Shown here: positions 17,217-24,528 of the stretch, piece after piece
Numbering within the stretch: position 1 is the stretch's first letter
Layout of the letters: every line of letters starts with the position of its first letter
NCBI GenBank assembly: GCA_000620185.1
Contig: KK211087.1
Location: 487,987 to 551,986, forward strand
DNA: 64,000 bases
Origin: Geodermatophilaceae bacterium URHB0062
GTDB lineage: Bacteria > Actinomycetota > Actinomycetes > Mycobacteriales > Geodermatophilaceae
Reading direction: 5' to 3'
Notes under the pieces: model-generated
Told to the model about the DNA's origin: nothing
The model's input: the letters and a program-made list of their open reading frames with translations, nothing else
Database searches by the model: none
Made by a program: the position numbers and the translations under genes

Positions 17217-18221
17217 TCAGAGGGACTGCGCGGCGAAGAACGCCCACATGGCCGTGCTGGCACGCGGTCCCCGTGGATCGCTGTACGAGCCGTCGCGCAC
17301 GCCGCCGGACCAGGCGTGGCCGAGGCCGTGGACGCGCCAGAACTCCAGGCGTTTGCGGCCCCGGCGCGAGTACCAGCGCGTGACGGTGAACCGGCGCCCG
17401 TCGGCGGAGCGACGGTCGGTCGTCCGGGACCGGGTCACCGGCCCCCCGTCGGCGCCGGACGGCAGACGTGCGGCGTCGTGGGCCAGCCACTGCTCGATCA
17501 CCTGGTCGCCGTTCCGCGCGTGCACGACACGGTCGGCGACGCCCTGGACGACGACCATCGGGGCGAACGCCCTCGCGGCGATCGTCTCGGGCAGCACTCC
17601 GCGCCCGCGCATGACGGCGAGCGCACCGGCGCCCGACCGCGCGGTCCGGTAGGCCGGGCCGGAGTGGACCCCGACGGCGGCGAACACGTCCGGATAGGTG
17701 GCGGCGAGGACCACGGCCATGCCGGCCCCGGCCGAGATGCCGGCCACGTAGACGCGCGCCGGGTCGATCCGCCATCGCGTCGGTTCGGCCAGCACCGCCG
17801 CGGTGATGCCGGCCAGCGCGGCCGGCTCCCCCGCCCCGCGGGACTGGTGCCCGGGCTCGAACCACCGCCAGCACCCTCCGGGGTGGTGACCGCGGGTCTG
17901 CCGCGGTGCGACCAGGAGGAACCCGTGCCGGTCGGCCAGGGCGGGAAACCGGGTCGCCGCCACGAACTCCTCGGCGGTCTGGTTGCAGCCGTGCAGGAGC
18001 AGCACCATCGGCACGCGGACGGCGCGCCGATGACCCGCGGGCAGGTAGACGTCGTAGGCGCGGGGTCCACCGGGCCCTCGATAGGTCGACCGGACCCATC
18101 GGCCGGTTCCCCGCCGCACCGTGGGCCGGACCGCGGCCACCCGGGCGCGAGCGGGGGAAGGCGCCAGGAACGGCAGTCGGGACAGCTGCCGGATGGCCTT
18201 GGAACGCGATCGCCGCGCCAT
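17217..18221 (-). CDS. PHB-depolymerase-family esterase
   Basis: A 334-residue paralogue of the esterase at 14012. It begins at ATG 18221 behind GGAGG at 5 nt. The N-terminal 45 residues are Arg-rich and basic with no signal peptide. The oxyanion block is VLLLHGCNQTAEEF, then GCWRWF, the lipase box GISAGA with Ser163, [12 protein letters not shown], the Asp region VVQGVADRVV and the catalytic His in HGLGHAWSGG. It is probably an intracellular PHB or oligomer depolymerase. It lies downstream of the phasin gene, separated by a strong hairpin (18280-18309), so it is likely expressed at a lower level than the phasin. Confidence 0.87.
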   Translation of the reverse strand: MARRSRSKAIRQLSRLPFLAPSPARARVAAVRPTVRRGTGRWVRSTYRGPGGPRAYDVYLPAGHRRAVRVPMVLLLHGCNQTAEEFVAATRFPALADRHGFLLVAPRQTRGHHPGGCWRWFEPGHQSRGAGEPAALAGITAAVLAEPTRWRIDPARVYVAGISAGAGMAVVLAATYPDVFAAVGVHSGPAYRTARSGAGALAVMRGRGVLPETIAARAFAPMVVVQGVADRVVHARNGDQVIEQWLAHDAARLPSGADGGPVTRSRTTDRRSADGRRFTVTRWYSRRGRKRLEFWRVHGLGHAWSGGVRDGSYSDPRGPRASTAMWAFFAAQSL

Positions 18222-18279
18222 GGGTTCCTCCGGCGGTGGACTGCGCGGCTGTCGCCGCCGTGGGCGGCCCGGACGCACA

Positions 18280-18309
18280 GCGGGGGCCCCGGGTGTCCGG
18301 GGCCCCCGC
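18280..18309 (-). terminator. Strong hairpin between phasin and depolymerase genes
   Basis: GCGGGGGCCCCGG (18280-18292) pairs perfectly with 18297-18309 over 13 bp around a GTGT loop, and outer CAG/CTG bases extend it. There is no T-run. Its position between two same-strand genes suggests partial termination or transcript stabilisation, keeping phasin mRNA abundant relative to the depolymerase. Confidence 0.65.
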
Positions 18310-18340
18310 GCTGCCGTGCGGCCGGGAAGGAAGGCGGCGA

Positions 18341-18631
18341 TCAGGCCTTGGTGGCGGCCTTGGTCACGGTCTCGGCGGTCTCCTGGACGACGGCGCCGGC
18401 GGCGGTGACGTAGCCGACGAACTTCTTGGCGACGTCGCGCTGGGCCTCGATGACCTTCTCGGTGAAGTCGAAGTAGCGGTCGATCGCCGTGTCGGCGTCG
18501 AACTGCGGCGCGAAGGCGGGCAGCTGGGCCGCCGCGTTCTGGACGGTGCGGGTCCAGGTGTCCACGGTCTTGCGGACGGCGTCCTGGCCCTGCTGGAAGA
18601 ACTCCGTGTACTGCGCGGTGTCGACGGTCAT
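18341..18631 (-). CDS. Phasin-like PHA granule protein
   Basis: A 96-residue, mostly helical, amphipathic protein (MTVDTAQYTEFFQQGQDAV) with AAAQLPAF, YFDFTEKVIEAQRDVAKKFVGYV and an Ala/Thr/Lys-rich end. This is typical of the small phasins that coat PHA granules. ATG 18631 follows AGGAGG at 6 nt, a strong ribosome binding site, and the gene has a near-consensus promoter (18670-18697). Both fit a highly expressed structural protein. Neighbours are two depolymerase-type esterases, a PhaC-like gene and an XRE regulator, supporting a storage-granule role. The family call rests on composition and context rather than a catalytic motif. Confidence 0.75.
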   Translation of the reverse strand: MTVDTAQYTEFFQQGQDAVRKTVDTWTRTVQNAAAQLPAFAPQFDADTAIDRYFDFTEKVIEAQRDVAKKFVGYVTAAGAVVQETAETVTKAATKA

Positions 18632-18669
18632 GGTCGTCCTCCTGATCGTGTTGCGGTGTGTTGCTTGAA

Positions 18670-18697
18670 ATAGTACGCACACCGCTCAGGATGTCAA
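18670..18697 (-). promoter_or_regulatory. Consensus sigma-70-type promoter for the phasin gene
   Basis: On the minus strand, TTGACA (18697-18692) is followed after 16 nt by TACTAT (18675-18670), 39 nt before the phasin ATG. This is by far the best -35/-10 pair noticed in the window. The -35 box overlaps the stop codon of the upstream XRE gene. GCTTGA and TCAAGC arms (18663-18668, 18694-18699) flank the promoter as a dyad and could bind a repressor. Confidence 0.7.
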
Positions 18698-19071
18698 GCG
18701 CTCGCCGACCGACCGTCCACGAAGCTGCGGTAGATGCGCAGCAGCGCCTCGCGCTCCTCCGGCGTCAGCGCCGGATCACTGCTGATCGCCTCCTCGGTGC
18801 CGGAGCGGCTCTCGGCCCCCGGCTCGGAGGCGCCGTGGACCACGCCCGCCTGGGCGAGCAGCGTGTCCGCGGGGATGCCCAGCGCTTCGGCGATCGCCTG
18901 CAGGACCCGCAGCGAGGGCTGGTGCAACCCCCGCTCCACCTGGCTCAGATAGGCGTTGGACACCTTGGTCAGCTCCGCCATGCCGCGCAGCGACAGATCG
19001 GCCATCTGCCGTTGCAGGCGGATGTACTCGCCGAGCTGCCGCATGCCCGGGTCGTCGTCCTCGGTCGTCAT
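18694..19071 (-). CDS. XRE-family helix-turn-helix regulator
   Basis: A 125-residue regulator starting at ATG 19071 behind GAGGGGGGCG. The HTH_3/XRE domain (about residues 8-65) runs LGEYIRLQRQMADLSLRGMAELTKVSNAYLSQVERG, and the recognition helix is followed by SLRVLQAIAEALGIPADTLL. The acidic C-terminal tail ends in LTPEEREALLRIYRSFVDGR. It lies directly upstream of the phasin gene in the same direction and overlaps that gene's -35 box. It may be a PhaR-like autoregulator of granule genes; this role is inferred from position only. Confidence 0.88.
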   Translation of the reverse strand: MTTEDDDPGMRQLGEYIRLQRQMADLSLRGMAELTKVSNAYLSQVERGLHQPSLRVLQAIAEALGIPADTLLAQAGVVHGASEPGAESRSGTEEAISSDPALTPEEREALLRIYRSFVDGRSASA

Positions 19072-19141
19072 CGCGTCGCCCCCCTCGTTCCGCACAGTCT
19101 CCCCGATGCCGACGGCCCGGCTGCGACGTCCGCCCTCCGGG

Positions 19142-20158
19142 TCACCCGATCCGGGGTGCCGCCGTGGACGCCCGGATCCGCAGCTGGGTCGGCATCGTCA
19201 GCTCGGTGCTGCCCTCCCGGCGTGCCAGCAGGAGGTCGACGAGGGTCCGGCCGGCCTCCTCGACCGGAGCGGCGACCGTGGTCAGCGGTGGGGAGCAGAA
19301 GTCGGACCCGAAGATGTCGTCGAAGCCGACGACGCTCACCCGGCCGGGCACCTCGACGCCGCGCTGCTCGAGCGTGCGGAGCACTCCGATGGCGAGCAGG
19401 TCGTTGAACGCCACCAGCGCCGTCGCCCCCGTGGCGAGCCCGATGCCGGCGGCGGCCGGCCCGCTGTCCAGCGTCGGGTGGAAGGGGCCGCACCGCACCA
19501 CCGAGGCGCCGAGCGCCTCGGCCGCGGACGACAGGGCCGTCCACCGCTGACGGTCGGACCAGGCCGCCTCCGGGCCGGCGAGGTAGGCGATCGAACGGTG
19601 CCCCAGGGAGACGAGGTGGTCGACGATCTGCCGACTGCCGTCCGCGGAGTCCGTGGCGACGCTGGACAGTCCTTCGACCCGGCGGTTGAACAGGACGACG
19701 GGAATCCGCTCGGCGAGCCGGCGGAGATCGGCATCGGCGAGCCGGCTGGAGACGAGGACGACCCCGTCGACCGACGACCCCAGCCCCTCCAGGTGGGCGG
19801 TCTCCAGGTCGGGGCTCTCCCGCGTGTCCGCGATGAGCAGCGTGGACCCCGCTGCCCGGGCCTGCGCCTCGGCCCCGCGCACGAGCCCGAAGTTGTGCGG
19901 GTTGGTGATGTCCGGCACCAGGACGGCGAGGCTCCCCGTGCGCCCGGTGGGCAGCGCCTGCGCCAGGCGGTTGGGCCGGTACCCCATCCGCTGGGCCACC
20001 GCCGCCACGTGCTCCCGCGTCCGGGCATTCACCCGCCCCGGGTCCGACAGCGCACGGGAGACCGTCGAGGTGGCCACTCCCGCCTCCCGGGCGACGTCGA
20101 GCAGGGTCACCGCGCGAGGGCGGCCGGTGCCACGACCGCCGCCGTCCGCCATCTCCAC
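19142..20158 (-). CDS. LacI-family transcriptional regulator
   Basis: A 338-residue LacI/GalR repressor. The HTH is VTLLDVAREAGVATSTVSRALS, followed by the hinge NRLAQALPTG. The sugar-binding-like domain begins at GSLAVLVPDITNPHNFG and includes VDGVVLVSS and the late VSVVGFDDIFGSDF block. The GTG at 20158 is taken as start because the predicted transcription start falls almost on it, implying a leaderless mRNA; ATG 20152 is the alternative. It is divergent from an MFS gene and shares with it a perfect palindromic operator at 20189-20204. It likely represses both until an unknown substrate or metabolite binds. Confidence 0.9.
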   Translation of the reverse strand: MEMADGGGRGTGRPRAVTLLDVAREAGVATSTVSRALSDPGRVNARTREHVAAVAQRMGYRPNRLAQALPTGRTGSLAVLVPDITNPHNFGLVRGAEAQARAAGSTLLIADTRESPDLETAHLEGLGSSVDGVVLVSSRLADADLRRLAERIPVVLFNRRVEGLSSVATDSADGSRQIVDHLVSLGHRSIAYLAGPEAAWSDRQRWTALSSAAEALGASVVRCGPFHPTLDSGPAAAGIGLATGATALVAFNDLLAIGVLRTLEQRGVEVPGRVSVVGFDDIFGSDFCSPPLTTVAAPVEEAGRTLVDLLLARREGSTELTMPTQLRIRASTAAPRIG

Positions 20159-20164
20159 GATCCG

Positions 20165-20194
20165 ATTATCGGCTGATGCTGCAAAATCTGGCAA
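20165..20194 (-). promoter_or_regulatory. Promoter of the LacI-family gene, overlapping its operator
   Basis: TTGCCA (20194-20189) and GATAAT (20170-20165) are separated by 18 nt on the minus strand. Each matches 5 of 6 consensus bases. The predicted start point is about 7 nt downstream, at or next to GTG 20158. The -35 lies inside the palindromic operator, so bound repressor would exclude polymerase. Confidence 0.5.
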
Positions 20195-20204
20195 GCGCTT
20201 GCCA
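20189..20204. promoter_or_regulatory. LacI-family operator (16-bp perfect palindrome)
   Basis: TGGCAAGCGCTTGCCA is a perfect 16-bp palindrome with the central CG expected for LacI/GalR/CcpA-type operators. It sits between the divergent LacI and MFS genes, 46 bp upstream of the LacI start and 51 bp upstream of the MFS start, and should control both. Confidence 0.8.
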
Positions 20205-20255
20205 TACTCATTGGGGAGACCCGTCCGGGCTCGGCCGTCGGCAAGGAGCAGTGCA

Positions 20256-21563
20256 GTGGAGAACAGGTCCGATCCCTCCGGAACGAGCCGTCGGGGGGTG
20301 ATCGTGTGGAGCGTGGGCCTGCTCGGCTACGTCCTCGCGGTGCTCCAGCGGACCTCCTTCGGCGTCGCCGGCCTCGACGCCGCGGACCGCTTCGGTGTCA
20401 GCCCGGCCGCGCTCTCGGCCTTCGTGTTCCTGCAGATCGCCGTCTACATGGCCGCGCAGATCCCCGGGGGCCTGCTCGTGGACCGCCTGGGCGCCCGCGC
20501 CGTCCTCGTGCTGGCGAGCACCCTCCTGGCCGCGGGGCAGCTGGTTCTCGCGTTCGCCCCCTCCCTGCCGGTCGCGGTGCTGGCCCGCCTTCTCGTGGGT
20601 GCCGGTGACGGCGTCATCCTGGTGGCCGTCCTCGCGCTGGTCCCCCGCTGGTTCGAGGCGCGACGGGTGCCGCTCGCGACCCAGCTGACCACGATCTTCA
20701 GCCAGGTCGGTCAGATCCTCTCCGCGGTGCCGTTCGTGGCCCTGCTGCACTCGGCGGGCTGGTCGCCGGCGTTCGGCACGGCCGCCGCGGCGAGCGCGAT
20801 CGCCGCCGGACTGGCGCTCGCCGTGGTCCGCAACGCACCGGGTGGGGCGTGGCGCCCGGCACCCTCGCTGTCCCTGCGCGAGATCGGCGGGCAGCTCGGC
20901 GCGGTCTGGCGCCGGCCCGGCACCCGTCTCGGCTTCTTCGGCCACATGGGCACGCAGTTCTCGATGATGGTGTTCTGCCTGCTCTGGGGCGTGCCCTACC
21001 TCGTGACCGCGCAGGGCCTCTCCCCCGGCTCCGCGGGGGCGCTGATCTCCCTGTTCGTGGTGGCCACCATCGTCATCGGCCCGGTGGTCGGGCTGCTCAC
21101 GATGCGGCACCCGCTCCGTCGCTCGTGGCTGGTGCTCGGGATCATCGCCGCCGACGTCGTCGTGTGGACCGCCGTCCTCGCCTTTCCGGGCCCGGCACCC
21201 CGCTGGCTGCTCGTCGTCCTGGTGGTCGTGCTGGCCGCGGGCGGCCCGGGCTCCGTGGTCGGGTTCGACATCGCCCGCACCGCCAACCCCAGCACCAACC
21301 TGGGCCTGGCACAGAGCATCGTGAACCTGGGCGGGTTCACGGCGAGCCTGGTCGTCCTGGCCGCGATGGGTGGGGTGATGAACGCCCTCGGCGGCTTCAC
21401 TCCCGACGCCTTCCGGATCGCCTGGCTCGTGCAGTACCCGGTCTGGGCGTTCGCCGTGGCCTGCATCGTGGTCACCCGGCGCTCGGCGCGCCGGCTCGAC
21501 GCGGCCCGCGGCGTGGTGCCCCGCCCGCTGCGCGAGGTGCTCGCCGGTTCCCGGACCGGCTGA
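20256..21563 (+). CDS. MFS transporter under LacI-type control
   Basis: A 435-residue major facilitator with about 12 helices. It starts at GTG 20256 behind AAGGAG at 7 nt. Helix 1 has VGLLGYVLAVLQRTSFGVAG; MFS motif A appears as GGLLVDRLGARAVLV in loop 2-3; helix 4 contains LLVGAGDGVILVAV. It resembles actinobacterial members of the nitrate/hexuronate-type MFS groups, but the substrate is not clear. It is divergent from the LacI repressor and shares its operator, so expression is probably induced by its own substrate or a product. No catabolic enzyme is directly linked. Confidence 0.83.
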   Translation: MENRSDPSGTSRRGVIVWSVGLLGYVLAVLQRTSFGVAGLDAADRFGVSPAALSAFVFLQIAVYMAAQIPGGLLVDRLGARAVLVLASTLLAAGQLVLAFAPSLPVAVLARLLVGAGDGVILVAVLALVPRWFEARRVPLATQLTTIFSQVGQILSAVPFVALLHSAGWSPAFGTAAAASAIAAGLALAVVRNAPGGAWRPAPSLSLREIGGQLGAVWRRPGTRLGFFGHMGTQFSMMVFCLLWGVPYLVTAQGLSPGSAGALISLFVVATIVIGPVVGLLTMRHPLRRSWLVLGIIAADVVVWTAVLAFPGPAPRWLLVVLVVVLAAGGPGSVVGFDIARTANPSTNLGLAQSIVNLGGFTASLVVLAAMGGVMNALGGFTPDAFRIAWLVQYPVWAFAVACIVVTRRSARRLDAARGVVPRPLREVLAGSRTG

Positions 21564-21569
21564 CGGGCC

Positions 21570-22157
21570 TCAGGACGGCGGGACGTCGACGCCCGCGCGG
21601 GCGAGGTGGCCACGCGCTCGATCGGCGCGGTCCGGCGGGAGCTCCAGCGCGGTGAGGTCGAAGGTGATCGTGACCGTGTCCCCGTCGCTCTCCCGGCGGC
21701 CGGGCAGGGCCAGCCGCCGCAGCAGCCCCAGCATCCCGGCGTTCCCGGCCATGACATCGGCGACGAGGACCTCCTGCCCGGCGACCCGGGCGACGTCGAA
21801 CAGCCGGCCGAGCAGGAGCCGGCCGACCCCTTGCCGCTGGAGGGCGTCGTCGACGACCACGGCCAGCTCCGCGCTGGTCTCACCGGGCCGGCCCTCGTAG
21901 CGGGTGACGGCGACGAGGTCGGTTCCGCGCGCGGCGACGAGCGCGAACCGGGCCCGGCCCTCGATCCGGGTAAAGCGGTCGACGTCGGCGGGCGAGAGGT
22001 GCGGACGGGCACCGAAGTACCGGCGGTAGATGGTGTCGGCCGACAACCGGGCGTGCAGTGCGACGAGGGCGCCGGCATCGGCGGGCGTGATCGGCCGGAC
22101 GAGCACCGCCGTTCCGTCGGGCAGGGTGATCTCATCCTGCAGCGAGCCGGGCAGCAC
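21570..22157 (-). CDS. GNAT-family N-acetyltransferase
   Basis: A 195-residue GNAT protein. It opens with VLVRPITPADAGALVALHARLSADTIYRRYF, a block shared with Pat-like and RimI-like actinobacterial acetyltransferases. The acetyl-CoA loop is QRQGVGRLLLG after VVVDDAL. The final 35 residues are an acidic and basic tail. The acceptor is unknown; the DTIYRRYF block is also found in the GNAT domain of protein lysine acetyltransferases. It is the last gene of the minus-strand operon, 10 bp after the TIM-barrel isomerase gene. Confidence 0.87.
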   Translation of the reverse strand: MLPGSLQDEITLPDGTAVLVRPITPADAGALVALHARLSADTIYRRYFGARPHLSPADVDRFTRIEGRARFALVAARGTDLVAVTRYEGRPGETSAELAVVVDDALQRQGVGRLLLGRLFDVARVAGQEVLVADVMAGNAGMLGLLRRLALPGRRESDGDTVTITFDLTALELPPDRADRARGHLARAGVDVPPS

Positions 22158-22167
22158 GGGGGACCTC

Positions 22168-23034
22168 CTATCCGCGCGCCGCGTCGAGCACGGTCAGCGC
22201 CGCGTCCGCCGCGGCCCGCGCCGCCACCTCGACCGGGAGCGCCCGGAACTCCGGGGTGTTCACCTCCACGCACCACGGCCCGTCGAACCCGGCCGCTGTA
22301 ACCGCTCGCGCCAGTCCCACGACGTCCAGCTCGCCCTCCCCCGGCAGCTTTCGGGCGGCACGCGCATGGGAGAGGTGGTCCTGGTGCACGCGGGGGCCGT
22401 CGTTGAGCTGCACGGCGACGACGCCGGCCCCGGGCAGGTCGTCGAGCGCCCCGAGGTCCGCCCCGCCGTTGAAGAAGTGCCAGACGTCGACCATCAGGCC
22501 GGCCGTGGCCGCGCCGGACCGGCGCACCACCTCGAGCGCGGTGGCGACGTCGGGCAGCGCGGACCACGGAAAGGCCTCGACCGCCAGGAGGAGACCACGG
22601 CGGTCCAGGCGCTCCGCCAGCGCCGCCAGCCGTCGGGCCGCCCGGCCGACATCGAGGTCGCCCGGCCCGAACTCCCCTGCGGTGACGTGCCGGCCGCCCA
22701 GCGCGTCGGCCACGGCCTCGATCCCCGCGACCGTGGCCGCCGACGCCGTCTCCCCGGCGTCCAGCGCCCAGTCGCCGAGGAACTCGATCTCGACCAGGCG
22801 CAGACCCGTCGACCGCAGGGTGGCCCGCATGCCGTCGGTGCCGAGCCCGGCCTCCCGGGTGCGCGCGAGGTCGTCGACGTGGAGACCGATCCCGGCGAAT
22901 CCCGCAGCCGCCGCGGCCTCGCACCGCTGGACGAACCCGTGCCGTGGCTCCTGCCCGAACCCCGCCCCGGTCAGCGTGAAGAAGCTGGCCACCAGCTCGG
23001 GGTCGCCGGGGCCGGTTCCGGACGGGTCAGCCAC
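22168..23034 (-). CDS. Sugar phosphate isomerase/epimerase-like TIM-barrel protein
   Basis: A 288-residue AP-endonuclease-2/xylose-isomerase-like TIM barrel. Candidate metal ligands are in LAVEAFPWS (Glu), MVDVWHFFNGG (Asp, His), VVAVQLNDGP (Asp) and VEVNTPEF (Glu). Relatives isomerise hydroxypyruvate, inosose or tagatose, or dehydrate 3-dehydroshikimate. The GTG start at 23034 overlaps the RidA stop by 8 bp, so it belongs to the same operon as the hydratase and decarboxylase genes. It may process a side product of ring cleavage, but no substrate can be named. Confidence 0.78.
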   Translation of the reverse strand: MADPSGTGPGDPELVASFFTLTGAGFGQEPRHGFVQRCEAAAAAGFAGIGLHVDDLARTREAGLGTDGMRATLRSTGLRLVEIEFLGDWALDAGETASAATVAGIEAVADALGGRHVTAGEFGPGDLDVGRAARRLAALAERLDRRGLLLAVEAFPWSALPDVATALEVVRRSGAATAGLMVDVWHFFNGGADLGALDDLPGAGVVAVQLNDGPRVHQDHLSHARAARKLPGEGELDVVGLARAVTAAGFDGPWCVEVNTPEFRALPVEVAARAAADAALTVLDAARG

Positions 23035-23413
23035 GGTAGGCCGCGACCTCGATCATGAAGCGGGCGTTCTCCCCCGCCCGGCCGAACGCGGGCGACTCGA
23101 TGGCCGACCGCGCCGGCCGGTGGTCGCCGAACCGTTCGGCCCACACCTGGTTGAACAGCGGCCGGTCCCGCTGCAGGTCCCGCATGACGATGCCGACGCG
23201 GACGACGTCGGTCAGTCCGGCGCCGGCCGCCGCGAGGATCGCCACCAGGTTGCCGAACAGCTGCTCGAGCTCGGCCCGTGCGTCGGGCGGGATCTCGCGT
23301 TCCCGGGGTGTCGCTCCGAAGAGGGCCGAGACGTGGATCCAGCCGCCGGCCTCGACCGCCTGGGGCACCGGTCCGACGTGGGACGGCGCGTCGTCGGTGT
23401 GGATGATCCGCAT
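23027..23413 (-). CDS. RidA/YjgF-family deaminase-like protein
   Basis: A 128-residue RidA-family protein with GWIHVSALFGATPRE, FGNLVAILAAAGAGLTDVVRVGIVM and FMIEVAAYRG. The last corresponds to the ExxAxR/G end; the usual catalytic Arg position in the RNxxxxL-type motif is altered. Most members hydrolyse reactive enamines, and one branch comprises 2-aminomuconate deaminases. The operon also has a 4-oxalocrotonate decarboxylase and an oxopentenoate hydratase, so conversion of 2-aminomuconate to 4-oxalocrotonate is a reasonable hypothesis. ATG 23413 follows GGAGGCGG and lies 3 bp after the DUF2218 stop. Confidence 0.83.
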   Translation of the reverse strand: MRIIHTDDAPSHVGPVPQAVEAGGWIHVSALFGATPREREIPPDARAELEQLFGNLVAILAAAGAGLTDVVRVGIVMRDLQRDRPLFNQVWAERFGDHRPARSAIESPAFGRAGENARFMIEVAAYRG

Positions 23414-23416
23414 CCG

Positions 23417-23719
23417 CTACCCGCCTCCGTCCGGAGACCAGCGGACCGTGAGCTCGCGGCGGGCACCGAACCGCTCCAGGTGCCGGCCGAGCACGTCCTG
23501 CACGCGGGCGAGCGCCTTCTCGTCGTCCGCGACGGCCTCGAGCACGAGCCGGCCGTCCTCGGGCCGCACCGTCCCGATGCCGTAGGTGAAGACCAGCCGT
23601 CCCCCGTCCGGCGCGCCGTCGACGTCCTCGACGGGGTTCTTCCGGCCCAGGTGGGCCAGCAACTGCTTGGCGTAACGCACGGCCGCGTCCGTGGGCACCA
23701 CCGCCGTGGACGACGTCAC
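23417..23719 (-). CDS. DUF2218 family protein
   Basis: A 100-residue protein with the DUF2218 layout: AVRYAKQLLAHLGRKNPVE at the N terminus, an acidic central strand region (DGRLVLEAVADDEKALARV) and the ending GRHLERFGARRELTVRW. Members are small cytosolic alpha/beta proteins of unknown biochemical role, often next to iron or redox genes. The start is GTG 23719 with AGAGGAG upstream. It lies between the decarboxylase gene and RidA in a tight operon. No function can be assigned. Confidence 0.85.
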   Translation of the reverse strand: MTSSTAVVPTDAAVRYAKQLLAHLGRKNPVEDVDGAPDGGRLVFTYGIGTVRPEDGRLVLEAVADDEKALARVQDVLGRHLERFGARRELTVRWSPDGGG

Positions 23720-23738
23720 CGGTGCTCCTCTCCTGCGC

Positions 23739-24515
23739 CTACGCCGCGTAGACCTCGATGGCGCCGAGGCCGTCGAACTCGAACGTGACGCTGCCCCCCG
23801 CCACCACCGGCACGGGTGCGGTCACCCCACCGGAGAAGACCAGCTGCCCGGCGCGGAGCACCTCGCCCTCCACAGCGAGCTGGTTGGCCAGCCACGCGAC
23901 GGAGGCCGCCGGATGACCCATGACCGCCGCACCGGCCGCCGTCATGGCGACGTCGCCGTCGACGCGCACGACGCAGCCGATCAGGCGGAGGTCCACGAGC
24001 TCCGCGGGATGCCGGGCGATCGGCCCCAGGTAGAAGGCACCCGCGCTGGCGTTGTCGGCGACGACGTCCGAGAGCGTGAACTGGAAGCTCTCGTAGCGGG
24101 AGTCGAGGACGTCGACGGCGCCGAAGACGACGTCGGTGGCGGCGAGCACCGAGGCCACGGTCGCCGGGGGCTCGACGTCGCGGGCGAGGAGGAAGGCGAT
24201 CTCCGACTCGACCCGGGGGTGGATGAACCGGTCGAGTCGGACGGGGTCGCCGTACGTCGAGATCATCCCGCTGGTGACCCGCCCGTACAGGGGTGCGTCG
24301 AGGCCCATCGCCTGCTGCTTGTTGCGGCTGGTCAGGCCCAGCTTGTAGCCGACGAAGGTCTCGCCGGCGTCGAGCTTGCTCTGCACGAACGCCTGCTGGG
24401 CGCGGTAGGCGGTCGCGACGTCCACGTCGGGGTGGTCGTCGCTGATCTGGGCGATGCCCTTCCGCTCCCGTTCGGCGGTGATCAGGATGTCGGCGATGCC
24501 CTGGGCGTCGATCAC
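23739..24515 (-). CDS. 4-oxalocrotonate decarboxylase-like enzyme (DmpH type)
   Basis: A 258-residue member of the hydratase/decarboxylase family (FAA hydrolase-like fold). Family blocks are VGYKLGLTSRNKQQAMG, IHPRVESEIAFLL (with the metal-binding Glu residues), LDSRYESFQFTLSDVVADNASAG, AAVMGHPAASVAWLAN and SGGVTAPVPV. The GGVTAxVPV and final GLGAIEVYA favour the decarboxylase branch over the hydratase branch. The expected reaction converts (3E)-2-oxohex-3-enedioate to 2-oxopent-4-enoate and CO2, with Mg2+. The GTG start at 24515 has GAAGGAG 8 nt upstream. The paralogous hydratase gene lies 13 bp upstream, as in meta-cleavage operons where the two form a complex. Confidence 0.85.
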   Translation of the reverse strand: MIDAQGIADILITAERERKGIAQISDDHPDVDVATAYRAQQAFVQSKLDAGETFVGYKLGLTSRNKQQAMGLDAPLYGRVTSGMISTYGDPVRLDRFIHPRVESEIAFLLARDVEPPATVASVLAATDVVFGAVDVLDSRYESFQFTLSDVVADNASAGAFYLGPIARHPAELVDLRLIGCVVRVDGDVAMTAAGAAVMGHPAASVAWLANQLAVEGEVLRAGQLVFSGGVTAPVPVVAGGSVTFEFDGLGAIEVYAA

Positions 24516-24528
24516 GCTGCGCACTCCT

